Assembly (NCBI RefSeq): GCF_048771995.1
Contig: NC_133033.1
Coordinates: 5,828,501 to 5,892,500 of the forward strand
Reading direction: 5' to 3'
Length of the DNA: 64,000 nucleotides
Source of the DNA: Taeniopygia guttata
Lineage: Eukaryota > Chordata > Aves > Passeriformes > Estrildidae
Below are positions 38,901-51,700 of this stretch, piece after piece. Position 1 is the first letter of the stretch; each line of letters starts with the position of its first letter. The notes beneath the pieces were generated by a model that worked only from the letters and a program-made list of their open reading frames with translations, was not told the origin of the DNA and ran no database searches. The translations under genes were made by a program, and so were the position numbers.

Positions 38901-41900
38901 TGGCTTAGGCATAAAATGTTGGAGAGCAGGGCTTACAGTGACCACTTCCAGTGATTCCTAAGAGCAGAAACACTTTGGTGTTTTGTGTTGCACTAGAAAC
39001 CAGTTTGAATCTTCACCATGCTGATGGCCACAAATTGAGCACAGCTGTGTGGATCCATCTATGTGACACATTTCAGTGAACACTAAAAACAACAAAGGTT
39101 GGTTTCCCATGGAAGTGTCTTAGGGCAATTGGCTTTTTTCTTTTAAAATTCATTAGACCAAAATAGAAACTAAAGGCAGGAGAGCCACCTTGACCTAGGA
39201 ATATATTCTTTGGTGGCTAATAAGCTCTGATTAACATTTTATTGCTTTAGAGCATTTGCAGCATCCTGCTCTTATGTGGTTTCTTTGTCTAATAAAAGAT
39301 GAGCTCACACTGCAGGCTTTTTCCTCAATAGGGAAATAATAAGGTATCTCAGAGCTACAAAACTGCCTGTTCCCACAAAACTAGTAAGTGGCTGTGTTTG
39401 AGACCTTGCTCCAATTGCTAATGCATGTGGGGAAACAAGATTGTCAATAAGAGTATGCTCTTAGCTACAAAAATGGGTGTTACCCAGGCAAAAAACTAAA
39501 TGATACAAGGTCTCATGCTGAAGGTGTTCTCAAGGACAATCTGATTGGCAGACTTTCCCTCTCCTGAGTAATGGGTTTTATGTCCTGTAGCAAAATCTTT
39601 CCTGTGTAAGTATTTTACTGAGGATTAGTCCAAGACAGTCAAAATGGAAACAGTCATGAGCCTCTCCCTTGCCTTGTATCTGCTAGCTGTATTTGACCTG
39701 GTCTCCTGTAACAGAACTCTCCTTGGGCTGTGTGTTTGTGTGAAACAGCAGAGATGCTGCTCTGTTTGGAGCCACCCTAAAAGAGCATCTGTGGCTGTGT
39801 GCCCAGGGAGCAGGGGTTACACTGCCAGCTAAATGGCCTTGGACCAAGGAGGCAGGACAATCCCCTGGGAGCAATGGCTCTGTGAGCCTTCAGGTGATTT
39901 GGACAGGAGCTGCCTGACCTCAGCGTGTTGTCTCCATTTCCCTGTGCTGCAGAATCTCCTCCAGGTGCAGAGGGCCTGCAGAAGATGTGATTTTGTGGAC
40001 CTTTCTCTCAGTAGCATAGCAACTGCCACCACTTCCCACTGCTCTGTCCCCTCTGCTTGGCTCTCTCAGTCGTGAGGGATCAGGAACTGAACCAACTTTA
40101 CAAACAGCCCTGCAAAACAGGAGAAGCTGTAGGAGGATTGATTTTTAACTGGGATCTCTCTGTTCTCTGAACCATCTCTCTGTGGGGTCCTCAGGGCTGA
40201 CATGACTAGGGAGTGCTGGAGCAGGAGGAGACAGCAGGTGGGGAAGAGAACAGGGAGAGGAGGAGGACCAGGAGAAAGGTCTGCTGTTCCCTGGCTTCGG
40301 GATTCAAGCACAAATTCAGAGGCAGCCCTGTGAACACTTCCAGCCCAAGTGCTGGTGGAGCACAGCTTCAGTAATGATCTGCCAACAGAGGGATAATCAG
40401 AAATTAGTATGAAAGTTCTTTCAGTTTCACTCTATTCATTAGAGGGGAAAGGGAAAAGTGAAATTTAAGCAAGGAGATGGAGTTTTCTTTAAAATTTTTG
40501 TGCTCTGACTGCCTCTGGCGATTCAAGACGCTGACCTGCAGCATCTTCAGCCAGCACAGGGGCCAGCGAGGGCTGTGCTTCTATGACAACAGCCCAGCGT
40601 TCTGGACAAGTATCATTTGATCTTATTCTCTGTGTTGTGCTTCTAACAAAGCTGCTCAAGCTGGCCACATCCTGTAATTGATTTTTCAGCTGAGATCTGA
40701 AAGTCACATTTGTAGCCAGGTACAATTCTGATTAGAGCAATCTAGGAGGGTTAATAGAGGCAGCAGTGTTTCAGTTACAGGATCAGCTTGGAGTGTGCTG
40801 ATGGGTTCTGGGCAGGCAGGGGTAGAAAGAAGATACTGATTCCCGAATGATTAGTGCAATACCTTTGTTAAAAGTCTTCCTCTCAATCTTTAAAAGACCA
40901 GGCTTCAAGTGATGAGGGTTTCTCACTATTTCGAGCCTGTGTGAGTAGAATGGAGAAGTAGAGATTTTAATTTTTTTTTTTTCTTCTTTAGCAAGTGCAC
41001 AAGTGTTGTCAATGTCATTTGTGGAGATTATAATGTGTATGGGGAATATAAATTACTCAAATAGAGAATTTTCTCTTGTCCAGTGTGGTGATGGTACAGA
41101 TCAACTAATCACCTGATTCATAATTTTTGCAGCTGAGATTGCTAAGGATAAGGAGGCAGTAAGTGCATTAGCCTGAGTGTCTGAATAGAAGTTAGTCAGA
41201 TGTTGAATTCTTCATTTTAGAAATTCCTGCTATGAAGCACAACACATGGGTAGAAGAGCTGTTTTCTGATAGACTAATGAGAAGAAAATTTGTGCTTGTG
41301 TTTTCTGGAGTGCTTGCAAAAGACTGTAGTGTGACTGAAGAGCAGCTGAAGTTCAGAAGAGTGTATCAGAATTATGCTGTATCCTACTGAGAAATACTTC
41401 TGGGAAGATTTAATGCATTCGGTGCAGCTGTTCACTATTGAGCTACTGATAAATTTCTTCAGAAACTGTCCTTGGGAATGCAATCTCTGAACGAAGTGTC
41501 TGCTGCACCAGCCCTTTTCTGTATGAGAAAGTTGCATATGTTTAAGCTGAGATAAACCATTTTGCATGTTGTACTGAAGTTTAAACGGGGTTACTATTTG
41601 GTTTGTTTCCCCTCTGTTGGCAATTTAAGTGAAATTATCATCCCTATTTAAACTGCCTTGGGGGATAGCATTTTGGTTTAGAGTTGTGAATTTTGAGCTG
41701 TTTGTTTTGGTTTTGTTTGTGTTGTGGGGTGTTGTAATTGCTGGTTTTTTTCAGTGAATGGGTAAAGTACTGTGTGCAGGTGAGACTTGCTAAGAAGGAA
41801 GGCATTTGCTCACATGCTGAGAGTAGACATTGGAGTGAGTTTTGTTCCCAAAGGTGCCTGTGAATTTGAGTTGAGGAGAAAATGAACTTCTGTGGATGCT

Positions 41901-42989
41901 GGGTGAAGGCAAGACTTCTGTCATTGCTCTGTGTTTTCTGGCTCTGTGTGCAGTAGCCCAGGCCCTGGTTTGCATAAGTAGCTGCTAATCAAACCTGTGC
42001 TCCAATTTGCCAACGCTGTGACTTGTTATGAGGAGCCGAGACCTTTGCTTATTTGATGTGTGGTAGTTTCAAACAGCATGAGAGATTAAAAGCGTGGTAG
42101 ATCTGTTTTTCCTCCTCTGTAGTAATTTGGTTTGTGTAGTTGTGTTCTGTACAACCAGAGGTGAAAAGTCAGAGTCCTACCTCTTCCCACCAACTGTCTG
42201 AGCTGCACACATTAGAGCAGCAGTGGCTGCTCATGGCCCCTAATGATTTGTATTCTGCTGTTGGTTTTTTTTTTTTGATTGTTTCTGAATCTAGAAGGGA
42301 TAATTTATCCATTCCAGATGCTGTCTGCACTCCCATTGGGCCCTCACATTTTATACAGTCTTTATTCTAATGGCAGTCTTAGGAGTAGATAGGTGTTGGA
42401 TGGATTCAAAGTTTCCAGCTGAAATTCCTGTTTTTCATCTTTTCCCATTTCCTTTTTTTTCTTCTGTAAGTGTTGAGGAAGGAACTTTTGTAAGGATAAA
42501 ATGGTGGTGGTGCATGCACTAGAAATGTGGATTTTCCATAGAAGTAGTAAAACCAATAATTTAGGTTTATTTACCTTGGAGGCTGGCTGATGAATTGCAT
42601 GGTTGGATGCACTGTCAAAGATTTTAGTTCTTGGTTGCAGTTTATTGGAGCAACAGAAGTGGCACCCTGCCACTGGAGTAAAGAATGCTGTTTCCCCATG
42701 AATATTTGAACAATCTGCAGTAGCCATCTGTTACTCTGTTAAACACAAAGCAGTGCAACAGGTGTATTTCTTGGGTTTGGAAGTCTTACCAGCACGAGTG
42801 AACACTAAACAGGATTAAAGCTAGGATTTAAAAGAAGATTTCAAAGTGGGCTCCTCTTTAGTCAGCAGATATAGTGGTTATGACATTAGAAAGTGGAGAG
42901 ATAACCTAAACATATGGTACACAGTTAAAGAAAACAAATGCTGAACTGCTCTTAAATCTGTTCTTTTCCCATGTTTGTCATTTTCTTAG
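32916..42989 (+). other. RAB3B: RAB3B intron 1
   Basis: About 10.1 kb from the donor CAG/GTAAGA to the acceptor TTTTCTTAG. The start is CpG-rich, the rest AT-rich. I recognise no LINE or RNA gene. A short frame with a very hydrophobic stretch (37,571-37,819) is listed as a finding, not as a gene. Confidence 0.6.
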
Positions 42990-43217
42990 ATGGCTTCAGT
43001 AACAGATGCCAGATTCAGGCAGAAAGATTCTTCAGACCAAAATTTTGATTACATGTTCAAGCTCCTGATCATTGGCAACAGCAGTGTAGGTAAAACGTCC
43101 TTCCTCTTCAGATATGCTGACGACACCTTCACTCCAGCATTTGTGAGCACAGTGGGAATCGACTTCAAGGTGAAAACAGTTTACAGGAATGACAAGAGGG
43201 TGAAGCTGCAGATTTGG
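42990..43217 (+). CDS. RAB3B: RAB3B first coding exon (partial gene)
   Basis: Encodes the first 76 residues of a Rab3 GTPase, which cycles on secretory and synaptic vesicles and controls regulated exocytosis. The exon begins exactly at the ATG, after acceptor TTTTCTTAG, and ends after Trp76 at donor TGG/GTAAGT, where the family continues DTAGQE. The P-loop GNSSVGKT is at 29-36, and switch I with [15 protein letters not shown] at 46-60, including the Mg-binding Thr54. MASVTD at the start, KLLIIGN and [10 protein letters not shown] favour RAB3B over RAB3A (KILIIGN, TIYRNDKRIK), and synteny next to TXNDC12 agrees. The G2-G5 motifs and prenylated C-terminus must lie past the right edge. Confidence 0.92.
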
Positions 43218-45679
43218 GTAAGTGCCAGCATTTTCAAAGATGCTTTGTATTAATCCCAGCAAAGCTCTGATGGTAAAACATGGCTTGTTTGGAAGTGGAG
43301 TTTTGGATGGGTGTAGATTTTGGTTGTTCATAAGTTCTGTGTGTCTCTGCAGTAAACTGAGGGAGGTCTCTTCTGTTACTGTCTCACTCAGCTGGTGAGG
43401 GTCCTGATGTGGTCTAAGCAGCTGCTCTACATTTGGGTGAACTCTACATACAATTCATACTATAATTTTATGGCCTCTACATAAGACACTTGTATCTTCC
43501 TGCAGCTCACGTACCTGTCCAGCAACACATTTCTACCCAATTTCTGCTCCATCTAAGAGCTTCATCTTGTAATTGATCTACATACACCCGATTGGCAATT
43601 CTTTAATAATTGCATTTAAATGTCAAATTACATAATCACAGCTGGGTTTTTTGTTTACTGTGGTGATCTTGAATAGTGAGAATCTAAAATGAGGTGCTTT
43701 TTTTTGTACTAAAACTACATGATTAATTTTATTTCTGTGTTGCTGGGTACAATGTAAAACAAATTCTTTAATAAAAGATCCTTTTCATGTTGTAAAATCC
43801 TGACATTGAAACTAAGGTAGGTCACCTGATATGAAATTGATTGATTTAATTTAGGGTTTTGGCCATAAAAATGGTTTTACTTCAGGCCCTATAATCACCT
43901 AAAGATGATTCCATTTAGTTGGTCTTTCTGAATTTTGGAGTGTGAAATTTTCCAAGAAGCAGTGTAAAAGCAAGACAGAAGGCACCATAAAATATTAGAG
44001 ATTTTTCAAAGATACTATGATTAAAGTGAATTAAGCAATAATCTTAATTAAATCTGTTAAAGGGCTTTGGGACAAAAAGGGCTTTATTAACCTTAAACTT
44101 CTTATGAAAAGAGATGTCAGGTGAATTCCTCAGAGGGTACAATCCATTGGACCTGTAATATTTGAGTTACCAACAACACTGTTGAGTTAATATTTATTTT
44201 TAATTAAAGGTATACCTAAGTGTTGGACAGTTTCCAGAGTAACTTCTGTTCTGTTCTCTTTTTGCATGGATCCCTGACATGAGTCATGATACAAGGACCT
44301 TAACAAAACCACTATGTGCCTCTATTAAAACTACAGTATTTGAACTTGTTTGTCTCCTGCCTGTCCTGAGATTATATTTGTCATTTCAATGTGTTCTCCA
44401 GGGTACATGAAGTAATAGTGGAGTCCATTAGAGTACCAAAACTATGGGTTCTTATGTGTAGGAAGAAATAGTTTCATACCAAAAAAAAAAATATTTACAG
44501 CTGCTATTGAGTTTCTGGGAGTGTGGGGCTTACTCTGTGGCTCTATTGAACCCTTTGCTCTGACTTACAATTTTCTAGTTATGTTGACTTTCTTTTTTTT
44601 TTTTTCAATTATGCTCCCTCTAAACTTGGCATTAAGCCTTATCTGAATCAGGTTTAATATGAAATTAAGTGAAGAAGAAGGTACAAGTGTTTGACTTAAC
44701 CACTTCAAATATTTTTCTAAAATCCAGAGAAAATCACTTCTAGGAACCTTTGATGTTCTCTTCTCCACAGACCCAGAGTTTTTACAGTTCAGGGGTGCTT
44801 GTGGAGCTGTGACAGACTGGAGGTGCTCAAGGGCTGTGCCAAATAACCCTGGTTTGTGTTCTGCAGGTCTCAGGTGAGAGGGAGGTTATTACTGCTGTGC
44901 TGTGATCCAGAGACATCCATGATCAGTAGGACTTTGTTTACACTGCCTGTTGCCTGTGTTGAACAGAACAGAATTTGGGTGCAGGACCCAAATTCTTGTG
45001 TTGTCTTAAAGCTCAGGAAAATTCACATTGCTTCAGGGGCCGAGCAGCTGCACGTAAAGACTGCCAGCTGTGTCAGTAAATGTCTCTCTGGTCTGACTCC
45101 TGGTTTTGTTTCCCCAGCAGAAGTTGATGAGTATTTTAAAGCCAGAGATCTTGCATTTGTGTTGGTGCTGAGTTTGAGGAAGTCTGTATTTTGTGAATGA
45201 GGATTTGACAAGCTGTCACATGGAATGAGCAGAAGAGAGTGCTCCTCTGTTTGATTTTGGTGTCATTGGTGGGCCTCTTGCTTTGTTGACATTAACACCT
45301 CAATCACCCAAATTGATATTTTAATAATCAGTTGTGCTTGTGACTAAGCAGTCTGGGAAATGATCTGCTTTGAAAAGACTTGAAAGGAATATCTCTTTAG
45401 CTTGAGAGGAACAGGACGTAGCAGAGATATTAATGATGTTTTTAAGGTAGAATAACAGCACTACTGCTGCATATGGAAACAGAAGAATGGTTCAGAGAGG
45501 GGTTTATGAAATAATGTTTTGTTGGCTTTTTTTCCCTTTCTTTAAAGAGCTCCAAGATCAGTTGACTGTGTTTTAATTTCAACTGCTTTCTGTCTTATTT
45601 AGGAATGGTGGTGTTGTGTTAATGGAATAAATTAGCTTTCTTGAGAATGTTTGTTTTGTAGTTGGATGAGGCTTAGTAA

Positions 45680-45760
45680 TTTAATATCTAATTTAAACAA
45701 TTTATTGCATAAATATATTAATATATTATATAGATATTTACATATCTGCATAAATGCAAT
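45680..45760. other. AT-rich block in RAB3B intron 2
   Basis: About 80 bases almost without G or C, with TATA/TTAA-rich short palindromic words (ATATATTAATATATTATATA). No coding or repeat family assigned. Confidence 0.5.
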
Positions 45761-48700
45761 TCTTGAATTAGGTTTTTTTATGTCACTGCCATCTGTAATA
45801 ATACTTTTATATAAAGCATTTTCCTTATGATTGGGTTGTAAGGAGCCAATTTATAATATCTCTCTGCATTTCTTGACCAATTTTGTATTCCCAGAGTTGC
45901 TAATTACTGTTTACTGGAGGAAAACTATTATATTCTCAGCTAGGTATGTTTTTTTATTATAAATAAATCTCAAAGGTAACATTATTATATTCTTAGCAAA
46001 TGCAAACAGTTAATACTTAATGCAGAGTTCAGGTTGCCTAGCAGCTAGAGAGGGCCACTTTGTCCAGATCCAGATGGAAGCAGAGTGAATGAATAAAAGT
46101 GATTTCAGTTTTAGGTAGGAGCAAGGTGAGATTTCTTTTTCTCCCTTCTGTGCATTTGTGTGTCTATTGCTGGTGAAGAATAATGGTGGTGAAAACGACA
46201 GCAGAACTCCTGAGCAATGTGGCATCACTGCTGAGGGGCAGCCTCTGGCCCTTTATGCTGGCCCAGTCTGAGTTCATTACATGCACAGTCACATAAATTA
46301 ACTGATAGAAAATCACTGGCAGAGTTCAGCCCCAAACACTTGCACACCACCCAATACATACTTTGTGTGAGGAATTTGATTACATTTCCATTATATTTTC
46401 ATGCAGCACATTACACAAAAGACTCTCAACATTGATGTGATTAATAATAAACATAGCTAAATACAGGATTTGGCAGGTGATGTTACAGTTGAAGCTACTT
46501 TCAACCCCTGCCTGCAAAAAGCAACAGAGATTACATTTAACTTCAGGTTAAAAGGCAGAAAGACTGTGATGCTCAGACAGAGGCAGCATATTTAGACTGC
46601 AGTAAGGGTTTTCTTTTAAGGAGCTGTTTATCAGAATTAAACTGCTAGGATGAAGGTTTTTCCTTCTCATTAATAAAAATGTCTCAGTGGTTTTGCTGCT
46701 GAAACCTGTTGGGGTGTGAGATTAAGTTTAGTGGATGTCTGAAGCACGTGTTACAGCTCTCAGGCACAGCTGGGGAGAGGGCACAAAGCAACATTGCTCT
46801 GGGTTTTTTGGATCTTTAAAAACAGAAATATGAAAACTGCTAATTATATTGAGTGGCAGTTACCACTACAAAACAGAAAAGTGTAAACCAAAATACCCCC
46901 CCTGCTGTGTAGCTGTCCAGAAGGCAAATACTCAGTGTTTTTAAAAGCTTTTTGTATCAGGCATTGTCTGGATGACAAGATCATCTTGTGCAGCTTGCCT
47001 CTTAGGGAAGGGATTCAAAGCAGTAACACTGGCAACTGAGTTTTGTTTTTTTTTTTCAGTTACAGGAGGTAAAATTATAACACCATCATATTTGATTGTA
47101 AATTTTAATGTTAATTGCACACTTAACCAGAAGCTAATTATGCATTTCAGATGAGAGAGTAATCTATTCCCAAGGCATCCTATTCCTGTCATGGTTTTGC
47201 TAAGTTCCTTGCAAGCACTGACTTCAGGTTTGTATGCTTGCACAAAACTTGTTTCTAAAAAAAAGAGATAATGAGGTTCAGTAATTAAATGTATAGATGT
47301 AATAGTGATGGGTGTCTCTAGAGCACTAATGGACCTGATTCTGGTTTTACAGACTCACAGTTGTTGTGAAATCCTCTGATTTGCTGTTTAGATGAAGAAC
47401 TAAAATGGAGAAATTCATGATAGTGAAAAGATCAGGTTGATCTTTGTAAAGGAGTCAAGGATTACGTTTTATTTGCAGCATTAAGGACTTACTGGGTCCC
47501 AGGAATGAAAATCATTGTGAGTGAGTTGATGTAAAGCACTGCTTCTCATGCTAAAATACAATGCAAAATATTTGACTGGAGTAGAGATGCAGTAAGAGTG
47601 TCTGTAATTCAATTCCAAGGTCTTGGTTATATCTCAAGTAATAATACTTCTGCTTTGAGAAGAACTTGGTGCTCATGCCACTTTGAATGGGCTTTAAGAT
47701 TAGAGTTGTGAGGGTGATACAAAGGAGAGAAACAAAAACTTGACAAATAAGACAAACTGGCTGATGGGTCAGTTACCCACTCACTATTGAATTTATTGAA
47801 CAGCCTAAGCTTGCTGAGCAGGGCATTGCTGTGTTTGCAGTCAAACAGTTGACATGGAGGGTTTATTTCTGTTTATAGTTAATCACCTCAATCTCATTGT
47901 TATCTCATTATAACTCTGCATTGCAGTGAAGGCCAAATTCAACTTTAGTCTAAGCTCTGATACCACTGCAGTTATCCCTGCTGACAGTGCTGGATTTGTT
48001 CTCACTGCAGGTGTAGTATCTCTCTTTGTGCTCCATCTTTGCAGTTACTGGGTCCTTGGAGGCTTTGTTTTGTACATTTCAGTAAAATGAAACATGTTGT
48101 GTTCAGAGGTTCCAGGCTGTATCCAGGGGCAGTGTTGAGTGTGTGTTTGTTGATAAAGAGCTGTCGGTAGTTCAAAGGTCTGGACCTTTCCTACAGAAAA
48201 TGGACCAATGCTGACTGTTTGTCCAGTAGAGGAAAAGCTGTGCATGGGAAATTTCAAGGGAAATGATTTCCTTGATGAGGTGAGGCAGTTAAGCTTTGAG
48301 AGGACAAATGAATTGCTGTCCTCCCAGTGTTTTGCATTTAATGCTTTTTTACCAGAAATTCAGAATAGATATTTTGTAGTAATTTTGTATAAGGTCTGAG
48401 ACTTACATGCCTCAAAACCCTTTCCTGTTTTCCTTGTCTCATCAGAATCACCCTTATTATAATTTTCTTTCACAATTTTATCTTCTGCATAATGACTGTG
48501 TATATTCTATATTTAAATATGCTGCGTGGCACTGTGATCAGTTATGAGATAACATAGTGGGTGGAATTTATGAGTTCTCATAGTGTTTGTCTCAAGTGAG
48601 CATGTACTTACACTGTGTCACATTTGGTCAGATGAGAAAATACAACTGCTGTGCTTACTCACATTTATAACTTTCGTGCATTGTGTTGTCTGTTGCAGTG

Positions 48701-51700
48701 TCATGTTTATGCAACACTTGAGTACCTGAATGGCTGATTTTAGAACTAAAAAAGGGAATCCAAAGCCCTAAAAATGTTTATCAGGTGTGAGAAATTGTAC
48801 CCTATAGCAGAGCTGGAGTAACTCGAAATTGAGCAGCATGTACTTTGTGATTTATTTTCTGTTGTCCAGCTGTTCAACATCATCTGATTCATTAAACAGC
48901 GTGAACTGAGCTCCCAGAGATAAGCACTAATTTTCTGTGTTCTGTTGCTTTGGAGGCATTGGATTCTGCAGACAGAAGGAAACATTTTGGGAAGTACCAG
49001 AAACTGGACAAAAAACCAGCATATTCCTGAAGTGTGGAGAACTGGGAGGCCTATGGTTTGCTGGTTAGGTTCTCCCATCTGCAGAGCAGTGTAATGTTTA
49101 CCAGGTGACACTGATCTGAACCCAGATTTCTGGTGAGCTGTTCTGGCTGTCCAGCAAATACTAATGAGAGTGACAAAGTAGGAAACATAAATCCTGTTTG
49201 GGATAAGGTGTATCTTCCAATAGCAGCTTAGCACCTTGCATTTTATGGCCGGGGGTCACTCCACTGCAGCCCAAAAGTGTAGCCTAAGCATCCCAGTGTA
49301 TCCTCCTCTGCTTCTGCCACAGTCTGGGTTTGCAGCATGGCCAAGATGTTCCTACATCCAAATGGAGCTGCCAGTCCCAAGTGTCCTGCTCAGCTCACGC
49401 ATGGCATCCTGTGCTTCTGTTGTGCACTTGCATCTTGTTTGAAAATTCCTCTAGTATTGCCAGTTCTGGTTTGCATCAATTTCTGTGCTAATCAGATAGT
49501 CACTGCTTCACTACTAATTTGTGTTAGAGTCTGAAACAGGAGGTGGCAGGAGTGTTTGAAACTTGAGGGGAGCAGGTGTAAGTGCAGCAGATAAACACTG
49601 TATTATGAGCTGCTGTGCTTCATTAACTGAAGTACCTTCATGTGATATATGACTCAAGTGATTGAACTTTGTGTATTACTCAAAGAAGGCTCGATGGTGG
49701 TATTTTCTCAGCCAGATTCTGGCTGGTTTGTCTTTCTGACAAACTCATCCAGACATCTGCAGCAGCGCTAGAGGGTAAAGTCACGGCGAGAGAGCTGCGG
49801 CTGTGGATCTGTGTTTGCACAGATGCTCCTGGTGCTACCAGGTTTTACTGTCCCTCCGCCTTCCTTACAGCCAGAGCAATAAAACAGAACATGCAGGGGC
49901 CCTGTGCATAGGATGTTTACGAGGCAGAACACTCACCCTACTGCTGTTTTTGCTTTTGCATGTGCTTATTCAAAGGTTCACCTGCTGCTTCCCCTCGGTG
50001 CGTCCCTGGGTCGGCGCTGCCGCCTGGCAGTTGTGAAGCTGCTGCGTGTTCCAGTGCCATGGTAACTGCATCCTGCTCTGCTGGCTGCCAGCGGGCACCA
50101 AGCCTGCCCAGTTCTGAAAGGAAGCAAGTGCTCCAAGTGCCAAATTGTGGTAGCCTGGCATGAGTCAGCTTTGATAAGTCCAGGTGAAGTCCTTTACCAA
50201 GGAATGCAAGTCTTTTTTATTGAGGGAAGAAAGAGAAATAACTCCCATCAAGTGTGTTTTGGATTTTTAACTCTAAAAAATGTGTTTTCATTGGAATTAC
50301 CACCTAGTGCTAAATTGTTTTCTTGCTCTGCGGTTTAACCTCAAGCTGTACACATTTCTGTAAGGCTGAGCTACTTTTCCAATTGTTTCCTCTTTGTGTT
50401 GTGCACTCTGGCTTGCTCTTGAAAAGGTTAGAGAGCACCTTTGTAAGCACTTTTGCACTTACTGCAAGGCGAGTTTTTGCAGACTACCGTCATAACATTT
50501 AAAATCACGGAGTTGTGCCTAAGAGTGAGCAAGTAGAGCTGGGGAAAAGTGAGGAATTCTTGTTTGCTTTTTACAGAAGAAATACTCTGATGCACACAGG
50601 TGCATCACTTAATTACATGGAATAATAACACCGGAAAGTTGCACCAAACAATGGTAATTAAGAAATACATTTTTTCAAGTCTTTCATGTACAAGAGTGGA
50701 ATGATGTACCATAATAACTTCTATGCATCTGTTACTCTCTCCTGGCCCTCACTGGGTTGTAGAACCACCAGTGCTGTGAGAGCAGTGTGGTGAGACACTG
50801 AGGTGAAGTTGTCTGAAGGAAGGTTGTGCTCAGTGCAGCATGATGGGGCTTGCAGCAAGGCTGGCTTAGCTAAAGCACAGCTTCAGCTGACTCTGCTGTG
50901 GCTCCTCCACCTCTGGAGTCCTGCCTCTGGCAGGTGAGGGCGTGTGCAGATAACTCCACTGTGCAGTGCTGATGTGTCCTAAAGGGAGCAAGTGAGTGCA
51001 GTAAAAACTGGGACAAAACTTGTGCAGAACTGAAGTAGGACCATGGCAAGAAAAACCACAGTGCCTGTAATGAATACATTAATTACAGTGGAAAACAGCA
51101 CCAAAGAGCAGTGCTATAAATGCTGGCTTGCAAGCAGCAAGGAGTGGCCCTGAGCAGCAATCCCAGGAGGGCTGGAGAGGTGGAATTGCTGTTGCAGAAG
51201 TGTCAGTCTTTGTGAACTCCAGGTAGATTCCAGCCCTCCTGGGAGTGATTGGTGTCTGGGCTTCCTGAGATGTGGAAGGGGCTTTGCATTTGGCAAAGTT
51301 CTTCAGCCTCTTATTATACACCCTTCCTCACCAAACCCCTCCCTAGGTTGTGTTCCTAAGTGTGAGAGTGAAGCACAGAAGGTACTTGAATGGTTTGGCT
51401 GATTATGGGAACTCAGAGCTTCAGATGAGCAGTATTTCTGCACTGATTATCATTCTGACTGCTGTAGTATAATTATGTAACTGCTGCAAATCCATACCTG
51501 TTTAAGGTGCCTTATCCTAGCTAAAAATTATCTTCTCTTTTAGAAGAATGCCCTTCATCTTGAAAATAGCATGCAGGAAGAATCACTACTGCAAAGATAT
51601 TAAATGAGGTAAATCTGTGAGAACCGCTTACTCCCTCTTGAATTTTTGGGGAATTGGAAGCAGAAGATTAATAATTTCTTTCCACTTGCACTGGTTAATG

